Source: Arthrobacter sp. B3I4
Lineage (GTDB): Bacteria; Actinomycetota; Actinomycetes; Actinomycetales; Micrococcaceae
Assembly (NCBI RefSeq): GCF_030816855.1
Contig: NZ_JAUSYK010000001.1
Span: forward strand, 310,001 to 374,000
DNA: 64,000 nucleotides
Direction: 5' to 3'
The stretch's first letter is position 1. Each line of letters opens with the position of its first letter. Below are positions 7,864 through 16,400 of the stretch, one piece after another. The notes beneath the pieces are model-generated. The model was not told where the DNA came from, searched no databases, and saw only the letters and a program-made list of their open reading frames with translations. The position numbers were made by a program, and so were the translations under genes.

Positions 7864-8664
7864 TCACCCCTGGCTGTGGGCCCGGTACCCTAAAGCGGCA
7901 CTGGCCGCCCGGCCGGCTGCGGCAACCATCGGCCCGAGTCGCGGGACGTCGTCGGCGCTGACGCGCTGGACCGGGAATCCCAGGCCCAACGCAGCTGCCA
8001 GCTCGCCGTCGTACCGGAAGACGGGCGCGCTGATCGATCCGACGTCGCTGTGCCGCTCACCGAAGGCCGCGAAGTACCCCTGCTGGCGGGCCTGCGCGGC
8101 CTGCTCGTCCAGCTGCGCCCAGCTGACCGGCGTCGACGGCGTGAACCGGGTGAGGTCGGTCCCGAGCAGGGCGCTGCGGGCGCCGGGATCGAAACCCAGG
8201 AAGATCTTCCCCGGAGCGCCGGCGTGGATCGGCATGACTTGGCCCACCGTGAAGGGCCGCATAACGACGTGCCGGGTCTCCGCCACGGCCACCACCGTGC
8301 GGTGCAGCCCATCGCGCAGATATAGACAGGCCGTCTCCCCCGTCGCGTCCCGGAGCTCTTGGAGGATGGGCCGGACCAGCCGAACAATGTCCAGGCCCAG
8401 AGTGCCGGGGGCCGCCCACTGCACCAGCCTCAACCCGATCCGGTAGCGGTCCCCGTCGCGGTCCAGGAATCCTTCGTGCACCATGTTCTGGACCAGCCGC
8501 TGGCACGTGCTCGCGGGCAACCCCGTGGCGCGGGCGATCTGCTGAAGCGTTGGTTCCGGGGAATCGACGGAGAAGCAGTTCAGGATGTCGCTGACCTTGC
8601 CCAGCACGAGGACCGGGGTGGATTTCAGGCGCTTCTCGTTGGCAGCTGCACTTCCGCCACTCAT
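7864..8664 (-). CDS. IclR-family transcriptional regulator
   Basis: This 266-residue regulator has an N-terminal winged helix (LTLQ-type pattern TLQQIARATGLPASTCQRLVQ) and a C-terminal GAF-like effector domain (HAGAPGKIFLGF, GYFAAFGERHSDVGSISAPV, typical of IclR proteins). GAGGG lies at good distance before the ATG. It is divergent from the MHS transporter and crotonase-like genes, so it most likely controls them in response to a carboxylate that they import or degrade. An inverted repeat between the two transcription units (8760-8783) is a likely binding site. The effector cannot be named from sequence. Confidence 0.92.
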   Translation of the reverse strand: MSGGSAAANEKRLKSTPVLVLGKVSDILNCFSVDSPEPTLQQIARATGLPASTCQRLVQNMVHEGFLDRDGDRYRIGLRLVQWAAPGTLGLDIVRLVRPILQELRDATGETACLYLRDGLHRTVVAVAETRHVVMRPFTVGQVMPIHAGAPGKIFLGFDPGARSALLGTDLTRFTPSTPVSWAQLDEQAAQARQQGYFAAFGERHSDVGSISAPVFRYDGELAAALGLGFPVQRVSADDVPRLGPMVAAAGRAASAALGYRAHSQG

Positions 8665-8725
8665 CTGCCACCCTCTTCCTTCCCGGGGGCCCGGCTCAGC
8701 CAGTGAGACATCTCGGAACTGACCG

Positions 8726-8754
8726 TTGACACATCCAGCTTAGGCTCGCACTAT
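8726..8754 (+). promoter_or_regulatory. Candidate promoter for the MHS transporter operon
   Basis: TTGACA at 8726-8731 and CACTAT at 8749-8754 are separated by 17 bases. The first is a perfect sigma70-type -35; the second matches the -10 consensus at only three positions. The placement just before the inverted repeat would allow simple repression. Confidence 0.45.
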
Positions 8755-8759
8755 GGGTT

Positions 8760-8783
8760 GCAAAACCACCATATGGGTTTTGC
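8760..8783. promoter_or_regulatory. Inverted repeat, likely IclR operator
   Basis: GCAAAACC (8760-8767) and GGTTTTGC (8776-8783) form a perfect 8-bp inverted repeat around an 8-base centre that contains CATATG. The half-element TATGGGTT also occurs as a direct repeat at 8752 and 8772. Its place between the regulator and the transporter, just downstream of a promoter-like pair, fits an operator. Confidence 0.55.
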
Positions 8784-8948
8784 TGATGCGAAATTACAGC
8801 CGCCGCACAGTGCACCGAACGGTGAGCCGGAAGCGGTAACCACATGAGCCAATGCCCCGGACACTCGGCCGCGACTCTCCCTCTGGAGCGCCGGATGGCT
8901 TCTCTACCGAGGACACTTCGCCCACACCCTTAGAAATGGAGTGATGTG

Positions 8949-10265
8949 ATGAAAGTTCAGGAAGTCACCCGGGCACAGGCAGTGCGGCGTGCCACGATGG
9001 CAAGCGTCGTCGGGACCACTATCGAGTGGTACGACTTTTTCCTCTACGGCACGGCGGCGGCGCTGGTGTTCCCGCAGCTGTTCTTTCCCGGCCAGAACGC
9101 CTTCGCCGGGGTCCTGGCGGCGTTCGCCACCCAGTTCGTCGGCTTCGTCGCCCGCCCCGTCGGGGCAGCCATTTTCGGGCATTACGGGGACCGGATCGGC
9201 CGCAAGACCACCCTGATGGCGACGCTGTTCCTGATGGCTTTCGGTACCGTGCTGATCGGCTTGCTGCCGACCTACGAAAGCATCGGCATCGCCGCGCCTA
9301 TCCTCCTCGTCACCCTGCGCATCATCCAGGGAATCGGCGTCGGCGGCGAGTGGGGCGGCTCGGTCCTGCTCAGCATGGAGTGGGGCCATGTGGAACGCCG
9401 CGGGCTCTCCGCCAGCTGGCCGCAGATGGGCGTACCGATCGGGCTCGTCCTCTCCACCGGCATCGTCCGCATCACCTCCGGATTGACCGGCACGGAGGGT
9501 TTCGTCGCGTACGGCTGGCGAATCCCGTTCCTCCTCAGCATCCTGCTGGTCGGCGTGGGTCTCTTCGTCCGGCTGCGCGTGATTGAGAGCCCGGAATTTG
9601 AGGCCGTCCGGAAGGCCGACAAGGTGGTCAAGGCACCCCTGATCGAGGTCTTCAGGCGCCAGCCAAAGGAAGTCTTGCTGACAGCACTGGTCCGCACGTC
9701 GGAGCAGGCGCCGTTCTACCTCTTCATCACCTTCGTCCTTACCTATACCTCCCGCCAGCTCAAGCTCAACAGCAATTCGATCCTGGATTACACCCTCATC
9801 GCCGCCGCGCTGGGTCTGATCAGCATTCCGCTCTTCGGCCGGCTCTCGGACAGGTTCGGCCGGCGAAAGGTCTACGGCACCGGCATTGTCCTGACCGCTA
9901 TTTACGCCTTCCCCTACTTCGGCCTGCTCAACACCCGCGACGGGCTGCTGGTAGCGATCGCCATCGTGCTCAGCCTGATGCTCCACGACATCCAGTACGG
10001 GCCGCAGGCTGCCTTGATCGCTGAAAGTTTCGACGCCGACATCCGCTACACCGGGGCGGGCATGGGCTACCAGCTGGCCAGCATCGTCGCCGGTGGCCCG
10101 GCGCCCCTCATCGCGGCCGCCCTGCTGTCGGCCACGGGCACGTCCACGGCCATCTCCATCTACATTCTTGCCTGCTGCCTGATCAGCATGCTGGCGTTGA
10201 TCATGCTGCCCAAACGTTCCGCCGCGCCCGCCCCGGAGGCGGAAAACGTCACCGGCGTAGTGTGA
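8949..10265 (+). CDS. MHS-family (MFS) metabolite:H+ symporter
   Basis: This 12-helix transporter of 438 residues has the metabolite:H+ symporter signature TTIEWYDFFLYG at its start and GHYGDRIGRKTT, the MFS loop 2-3 motif, near residue 75. Family members bring in carboxylates such as shikimate, proline betaine or aromatic acids; the substrate here is unknown. GGAG at 8938-8941 is 7 bases before the ATG at 8949; a GTG at 8946 is too close. The stop overlaps the start of the crotonase-like gene (GTGA), so the two are translationally coupled, and the IclR gene upstream is divergent. Confidence 0.9.
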   Translation: MKVQEVTRAQAVRRATMASVVGTTIEWYDFFLYGTAAALVFPQLFFPGQNAFAGVLAAFATQFVGFVARPVGAAIFGHYGDRIGRKTTLMATLFLMAFGTVLIGLLPTYESIGIAAPILLVTLRIIQGIGVGGEWGGSVLLSMEWGHVERRGLSASWPQMGVPIGLVLSTGIVRITSGLTGTEGFVAYGWRIPFLLSILLVGVGLFVRLRVIESPEFEAVRKADKVVKAPLIEVFRRQPKEVLLTALVRTSEQAPFYLFITFVLTYTSRQLKLNSNSILDYTLIAAALGLISIPLFGRLSDRFGRRKVYGTGIVLTAIYAFPYFGLLNTRDGLLVAIAIVLSLMLHDIQYGPQAALIAESFDADIRYTGAGMGYQLASIVAGGPAPLIAAALLSATGTSTAISIYILACCLISMLALIMLPKRSAAPAPEAENVTGVV

Positions 10266-11005
10266 GAAGCCCTGTCGCCGACGACGGCGTTGCAGTGCTG
10301 ACAGTGGGGACCGGTGAACGGTTTAACGCCCTTACGTCCCCGCAGTGGAACGCCCTTGAAACCTCCGCGCGGAGCCTCGCCGCCGATTCGTCCGTCCGGG
10401 CAGTGGTCATCCGCGGCACCGGGAACACATTTTGTTCCGGCTCCGACCTGCGGGAATGGCGGGAGGCCACCGGCGCCGACGTGAGCGCAGGTTTTGCTGC
10501 CGTCGAGGCGGCGCTGCAGGCCGTTGAAGCCATTCCTGTGCCCACAATTGCCCTGCTGCAGGGCGTGGCCACCGGGGCTGGATGCCAGCTGGCCCTCGCC
10601 TGCGATCTGCAGGTGCTCGAGTCCGCGGCGAGGATCGGTATGCCCACCTCCCGGCTGGGCATGCTCATTCCGCCCACGTTCGCCACCCGGATGTCGCTAC
10701 GGATCGGCCCCTCCCGGACCAAGAACCTTCTATACGGCGGGAAGTTGCTGACCGCGGCGGAGGCGCTGGCGATGGGGCTCGTGACGACGGTGGTTCCCGA
10801 CGGCGCCGGCGTCGAGGAAGTCGCACAGTTGACGGGGCGATGGGGCCGCATGTCGCAGGCATCGCTCCGGGCCGCCAAAGCGGCAGTGAACCGGGGGCTT
10901 GCTCCGGTGGACGACCCCATCCGCGGTCTCCCCCAAGAGCCGGCGGCGGACCCGGAGGAGTTCCTTGACCGGCTGGAACAATTCCTGCGCCACAAGATGA
11001 GCTAG
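10262..11005 (+). CDS. Crotonase-fold (enoyl-CoA hydratase/isomerase family) protein
   Basis: This is a 247-residue crotonase-superfamily protein. Oxyanion-hole segments are visible as FCSGSDL and GVATGAGCQLALACDL. In true enoyl-CoA hydratases two glutamates act in catalysis; here the matching positions appear to be glutamine (GAGCQLA) and threonine (RIGMPTSRLG). Simple hydratase action is therefore unlikely, and an isomerase, hydrolase or decarboxylase role on a CoA ester is more plausible. It starts at a GTG inside the transporter stop, which ties its function to the imported substrate under IclR control. Confidence 0.85.
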   Translation: MRSPVADDGVAVLTVGTGERFNALTSPQWNALETSARSLAADSSVRAVVIRGTGNTFCSGSDLREWREATGADVSAGFAAVEAALQAVEAIPVPTIALLQGVATGAGCQLALACDLQVLESAARIGMPTSRLGMLIPPTFATRMSLRIGPSRTKNLLYGGKLLTAAEALAMGLVTTVVPDGAGVEEVAQLTGRWGRMSQASLRAAKAAVNRGLAPVDDPIRGLPQEPAADPEEFLDRLEQFLRHKMS

Positions 11006-11072
11006 GAAGACTTCGACGGCCGGTAGAATTGGCGTAAACCACAGTCAACGTCGAGCCGTGAGGGAGGTCTTC

Positions 11073-11705
11073 GTGCGCACACCCCGGTCGCGGACGCCTT
11101 TCCAAGCGCTCCGCTCCGCAGCGGTCGCCTCGACGATCCTGACTCTCGCCGCCGGCGCCCACGTGCTGGCCGGCGGCCAGCTTCCCGCCCCGGCGATTCT
11201 ATTCGCTTTGCTGGCCCTGACCGGCCTGGTGTCGACCGCCGCCACCCGGCTGAAGCTGACCCTTCCCGCGATGGCCGGCCTGCTCGGAGCCGGGCAGGTG
11301 GTGCTGCACGAGGCGTTCTCGGCCTTCAGCACCCCCGGCAACCTGACCGGCACCATCACCGGCGGCACCCCTGCCCCCTCGCACCACCCGGGACCGGCGG
11401 GCGTTCCAGTCCCGGCGGCGCACGTCCAGCTGCACGAACTCGATTCGGCCCTCGCAGTGTCGATGCTGATCGGCCACGCGGTGGCCACGCTCACCTGCGC
11501 CCTGCTCCTGGCCAAAGGCGAGGACGCCCTGTGGTCCCTCGCGGCATGGCTCCGCCCGCTCGTCCAGCTCCCGGCTGCTGCAACGCCGCGCCCTGTTCCG
11601 GCGCCGGTCCTGCCATCCCGGTCAGATGCGGGCATCCCGTTGCCGTGGCGGAACCTGCGGCGCGATTGCCGGCGCGGGCCGCCCGCCGTCGTCGTTCCTT
11701 CCTAA
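11073..11705 (+). CDS. Membrane protein of unknown function upstream of YcnI
   Basis: This 210-residue protein has roughly four hydrophobic segments (near residues 15-35, 42-62, 70-90 and 130-152) and a His/Pro-rich loop (PSHHPGPAGVPVPAAHVQLHELD) between the last two. The tail is basic and disordered. The GTG at 11073 has GGGAGG six bases upstream, better than the earlier in-frame GTG at 11058, which overlaps that site. It precedes the YcnI/DUF1775 gene by 116 bases on the same strand. YcnI proteins bind copper, and the histidine-rich loop makes a metal-related role possible, but that is inference. Confidence 0.7.
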   Translation: MRTPRSRTPFQALRSAAVASTILTLAAGAHVLAGGQLPAPAILFALLALTGLVSTAATRLKLTLPAMAGLLGAGQVVLHEAFSAFSTPGNLTGTITGGTPAPSHHPGPAGVPVPAAHVQLHELDSALAVSMLIGHAVATLTCALLLAKGEDALWSLAAWLRPLVQLPAAATPRPVPAPVLPSRSDAGIPLPWRNLRRDCRRGPPAVVVPS

Positions 11706-11821
11706 CCTTCCCTTAGCGCCGCAGCCGTTCCTGCCACTGCCGATGCTCCGGCCGGCGGTTCCGCCGCGCTTCCCTTCCCTGCGCCCTCTTGCGCGCACGC
11801 CTGAAAGGCACTTCTTTGACC

Positions 11822-12598
11822 ATGTCACAGCACAAAACCGCCCTCCGCCGCGCCCTCGCAGCCGCCGCCGTCACCGGCAGCACCTCGGTACTGATGCTCG
11901 CCGGCATCGGCGCCGTCTCGGCCCATGTCGGCGTCTCCCCGGACAAGACCGCGGCGAACTCCCCCGCCCTGCTGAGCTTCGCCATACCGCACGGCTGCGA
12001 GGAATCGAGCACCGTGAAGGTGGCCATCACGCTGCCACCCGAGCTCAACGATGCACAGCCGAACGTGAACCCGAACTGGACCGCCACCAAGGTCACGGAG
12101 CAACTGGCGGAGCCGAAGAAGCTGGCTGACGGCTCGGCGATCACCAAGCGGACAAGCCAGATCGTCTACACCGCCAAGGAGCCGCTCAGCCATGAGCTCC
12201 GGGACACGCTGGTGCTCTCGGTCAAGCTGCCGGATGCGGCGGGCAAGACCCTGTACTTCCCGACCCTGCAGACCTGCGAAGCCGGCCAGGTGGACTGGTC
12301 GCAGATCCCGGCCGAAGGCCAGGACGGGCATGCGCTGAAGACACCGGCACCCTCGCTGACGATCTCTGCCGCTCCCGCGTCGGCCGACGCGCACGGCACG
12401 GCAGCCGGCGGACACGGGGGTGCTGCGCCGATCGACGCCGCCCAGGCCTCTGCTACGACCGACGACGGCGGGGCGCGCAGCTGGGCTGGCCTGGTCGCCG
12501 GCGTGGGCGGGCTGCTCCTGGGTGGGCTCGCCTTGCTCCGGAGCAGGAAGCCCGCACCCGCCCGGGTCCCTGCCGCGGGCCCGGCACCCACGAAGTAA
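11822..12598 (+). CDS. YcnI/DUF1775 surface protein
   Basis: This 258-residue exported protein has a signal peptide ending near VSA, so the mature chain would begin with His (AHVGVSPDKTAANS). In characterised YcnI the N-terminal histidine and a tryptophan complete a mononuclear copper site; here WTATK and similar positions fit. The DUF1775 beta domain is followed by a linker rich in Ala, Gly and His and a C-terminal membrane helix (WAGLVAGVGGLLLGGLALL) with basic residues after it. The ATG at 11822 is preferred over an earlier frame start because the signal peptide follows directly. A perfect 12-bp hairpin follows. Confidence 0.88.
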   Translation: MSQHKTALRRALAAAAVTGSTSVLMLAGIGAVSAHVGVSPDKTAANSPALLSFAIPHGCEESSTVKVAITLPPELNDAQPNVNPNWTATKVTEQLAEPKKLADGSAITKRTSQIVYTAKEPLSHELRDTLVLSVKLPDAAGKTLYFPTLQTCEAGQVDWSQIPAEGQDGHALKTPAPSLTISAAPASADAHGTAAGGHGGAAPIDAAQASATTDDGGARSWAGLVAGVGGLLLGGLALLRSRKPAPARVPAAGPAPTK

Positions 12599-12644
12599 CG
12601 CAGGGCCGCCGGGCGCTCTCGGCGGCGCCGGTTGATGGACCCCG

Positions 12645-12678
12645 GTTGATGCCCGGAAATCACAATCCGGGCATCAAT
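12645..12678 (+). terminator. Hairpin after ycnI
   Basis: TTGATGCCCGGA (12646-12657) pairs perfectly with TCCGGGCATCAA (12666-12677) across an 8-base loop; a G-U pair adds one more step. There is no clear T-run, as is common in high-GC actinobacteria. It separates the ycnI unit from the next lipoprotein gene. Confidence 0.65.
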
Positions 12679-12737
12679 CGGGGCTGGCCGTCGTGGCATC
12701 GTTGACTAAGGCAACCGGGGGCCATAAAAGTTGAGCC

Positions 12738-13400
12738 ATGAGGCCTCAGCAGAAGAAACACAGACTGGTAATTACTTCGGTGACGGCAGCCGCTGCGGCC
12801 GCGCTGCTGCTCAGCGGCTGCGCCCAGTCCCAGCCCCAGGCCGCCGCGAGCCCGGCGCCGGCGTCGTCGTCGTCCCCGACGTCGTCATCACCGAGCCAGT
12901 CCAGCCAGCCCAGCTCCGCCAGCCCGTCCCAGACCGGGTCCGGGGCCGCCGCCGTTGCGACCTCGCCAGCCCCGGCTGGCCCCGCCCTGTGCAAGGCTGC
13001 CAACCTGACCGGCAGCCTTGACGCCACCGGAGGCGGCGCGGCCGGCAGCGTCTACATGAAGTTGATGCTCACGAACTCCGGCGCCGAGCCATGCCTGCTC
13101 AAGGGCTTCGCGGGCGTGTCCCTCACTGCCAACGCCACCGGGGAGCCGATCGGCGCGGCGGCGAGCCGGGACGACTCCACCCCGGTTGCCGACGTGCTGC
13201 TCGCCCCGGGCAAGGCAGGGAGCGCGGTGCTGCGCTACACCCAAGCCGGGAACTACCAGGGCTGCACCCGCACCCCCGCTGCCGGTTTCCGGGTCTACCC
13301 GCCGGAGGATACGGCGTCGCTGTTCGTCGCCGCCCCCAAGGACGCCTGCACCGAGCCGGGAATCCACCTCCTGACCATCGGGGCCTTCACCGCGGTGTAG
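12738..13400 (+). CDS. DUF4232 lipoprotein
   Basis: This 220-residue protein has a lipoprotein signal ending in LLLSGC, a long Ser/Pro/Ala-rich spacer (residues 30-80), then a DUF4232 domain starting at ALCKAANLTG. The domain has two cysteine pairs (CK and CLLKGF, CTRTP and CTEPG), suggesting disulfides outside the cell. DUF4232 is common in actinobacterial lipoproteins and has no known activity. It lies between the ycnI terminator and lhr with a 54-base gap to lhr. Confidence 0.85.
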   Translation: MRPQQKKHRLVITSVTAAAAAALLLSGCAQSQPQAAASPAPASSSSPTSSSPSQSSQPSSASPSQTGSGAAAVATSPAPAGPALCKAANLTGSLDATGGGAAGSVYMKLMLTNSGAEPCLLKGFAGVSLTANATGEPIGAAASRDDSTPVADVLLAPGKAGSAVLRYTQAGNYQGCTRTPAAGFRVYPPEDTASLFVAAPKDACTEPGIHLLTIGAFTAV

Positions 13401-13454
13401 CCTGCGGTCCGGGCGCCGGGAAACACTGTCGGTGCCGTAGGGCATGATGGAGGA

Positions 13455-16400
13455 ATGAAGGGGCAGGAACGCGCCGGCGGCACACTTGCGGCCGAGGCCA
13501 TGGACCGGTTCAGCCGGCCGACCCGGGAATGGTTTCTGGGCGCCTTTTCCGCGCCCACCCCGGCCCAGAACGGCGCCTGGAACGCCATCTCCTCGGGCTC
13601 GCACGCCTTGGTGGTAGCCCCGACCGGTTCCGGTAAAACCCTCGCCGCGTTCCTCTGGGCGCTGGACCGGCTACTGGTCTCGGCACCGGCGGCGCCGGCG
13701 GAACTTCCAGGCCTCCCCGGGCCGGGCGCCGGCACTGCCAAAGCGGCCCGGCAGAAAGCCCCGAAGCGGAAAACCCGCGTGCTGTACATCTCGCCGCTCA
13801 AGGCGCTTGGCGTCGACGTCGAACGCAACCTCCGCGCCCCGCTGATCGGGATCACCCAGACGGCGAAGCGACTCGGCCTGCCGGCGCCGCTGACCACCGT
13901 GGGGGTGCGCTCCGGCGATACGACGGCGGCGGACCGCCGCTCGCTGCTGAGCCACCCGCCGGACATCCTCATCACCACCCCCGAATCCCTGTTCCTGATG
14001 CTCACCTCGAAGGCGCGCGAGACCCTCGACGAGGTGGACACCATCATCGTCGACGAGGTCCACGCCGTCGCCGGGACCAAGCGCGGCGCGCACCTGGCCG
14101 TCTCGCTCGAGCGGCTCGATGCGCTGCTGCCCAAGCCGGCCCAGCGGATCGGCCTCTCGGCGACGGTGGAGCCGAAGGAACTGGTAGCGCAGTTCCTGGC
14201 CGGCTCCGCGCCGGTGGAAATCGTGGCGCCGCCGTCGAAGAAGACGTGGGACCTGACGGTGTCGGTGCCAGTGGAGGACATGTCCGACCTCCAGGGCGCT
14301 GCCGGGGCCTTCGATTCGGGTCCCGCGTCCGGCCTGCAGCCGCAGGCCTCCATCTGGCCGCACGTGGAGGAGAAAATCGTCGACCTGGTGCTGGCCAACC
14401 AGTCCACCATTGTCTTTGCCAACTCCCGCCGGCTCGCCGAACGGCTCACCGCCCGGCTCAACGAGATCTACGCCGAACGCCAACTGATGGCCGAAGGCGG
14501 CGGATGGGATGAACCCGGCGGCTCCGCCGGCTCCGCGGGCGGTTTGCCCGCCTCCACGGCAACACCGGCGCACATGATGGCCCAGGCCGGCAGCACCTCC
14601 GGCGCGGATCCGGTACTGGCCAGGGCGCACCACGGTTCCGTATCCAAGGACCAGCGTGCCCTGATCGAGGACGACCTGAAATCCGGCCGGCTGCGCTGCG
14701 TGGTGGCAACCTCCTCGCTGGAACTTGGCATCGACATGGGCGCCGTGGACCTCGTGGTTCAGGTCGAGTCGCCGCCGTCGGTGGCCAGCGGGCTGCAGCG
14801 CGTGGGCCGCGCCGGCCACCAGGTCGGTGAGGTCTCCCAGGGCGTGCTCTTCCCCAAGCACCGGGCGGACCTGGTCCACACGGCCATCACCGTCGAGCGC
14901 ATGCTGGACGGCAAGATCGAACGGCTGTTCGTCCCGGCGAACCCGCTGGACATCCTGGCCCAACAGACCGTCGCGGCGACCGCGCTGGGTGCGATCGATG
15001 TCGAGGAGTGGTTCTCGACCGTGCGCCGCTCCGCCCCGTTCGCCTCGCTCCCCCGCTCCGCGTTCGAGGCGACGCTGGACCTGCTGGCCGGCCGCTACCC
15101 CTCGGACGAGTTCGCCGAGCTGCGGCCCCGGATCGTCTGGGACCGCAACGCCGGCACCATCGAGGGACGCCCGGGCGCGCAGCGGCTGGCCGTGACCTCC
15201 GGCGGCACCATCCCGGACCGCGGCCTGTTCGGCGTGTACATCATCGGCACCGAGGTGGAGGGCACCGGTTCCTCCGGGGGGTCCGGGTCCGGCGGTTCAA
15301 GCTCCGGGGACGCCAAAGCTGCGGGGACGGCGTCGACCGCCAAGGGCGGGCGCCGGGTCGGTGAACTCGACGAGGAAATGGTCTACGAGTCGCGCGTCGG
15401 CGACGTCTTCGCCCTCGGCGCGACCAGCTGGAAGATCGAGGACATCACGCACGACCGCGTCCTGGTCTCCCCCGCCTTCGGTCAGCCCGGCAAGCTCCCG
15501 TTCTGGAAGGGCGATTCCCTCGGCCGCCCGGTGGACCTGGGACGGGCCCTCGGTGCGTTCGTGCGCGAACTTTCCGCGTCCGACGTCGGGCCGGCCGCCG
15601 AACGCTGTAAAGCAAGCGGCCTGGACGATTTCGCCGCCAACAACCTGATCCAGTACCTCGCCGAACAGAAAGCCGCCACCGAGGTGGTTCCCAGCGATAC
15701 GACCCTAGTGGTGGAGCGGTTCCATGACGAACTCGGGGACTGGCGGGTGGTGCTGCACAGCCCGTTCGGCATGCCCGTCCATGCGCCCTGGGCCCTCGCC
15801 GTCGGCCAGCGGCTGCACCAGCGCTACGGGATGGACGGCTCCGCGATGGCTGCCGACGACGGCATCGTGCTGCGGGTGCCGATGATGGAGGACGAACCGC
15901 CGGGAGCGGAGCTGTTCCTGTTCGAACCCGAAGAGCTTGAACAGATCGTCACCGCGGAGGTGGGCGGCAGTGCCCTGTTCGCGTCCCGCTTCCGGGAGTG
16001 CGCCGCGCGGGCCCTGCTGCTGCCGCGGCAGACCCCGGGCAAACGGCAGCCGCTGTGGCAGCAGCGGCAGCGCTCCGCCCAGCTGCTGGACGTTGCACGG
16101 AAGTACCCGACGTTCCCGATCGTGCTGGAAACAGTGCGCGAATGCCTGCAGGACGTCTACGATCTGCCGGCTCTGAAGGACATCGCGGCCTCGATCGAGC
16201 GGCGCGAGCTACGGATCCTGCAGACCACCACGCAGCAGCCCTCGCCGTTCGCCAAGTCCCTGCTCTTTGGCTACGTGGCGCAGTTCCTCTATGAAGGGGA
16301 TTCGCCGCTGGCCGAGCGCCGCGCCGCCGCGCTGGCGCTGGATTCGACCCTGCTGAATGAGCTGCTGGGCCGGGTGGAGCTGCGCGAACTGCTCGACGCC

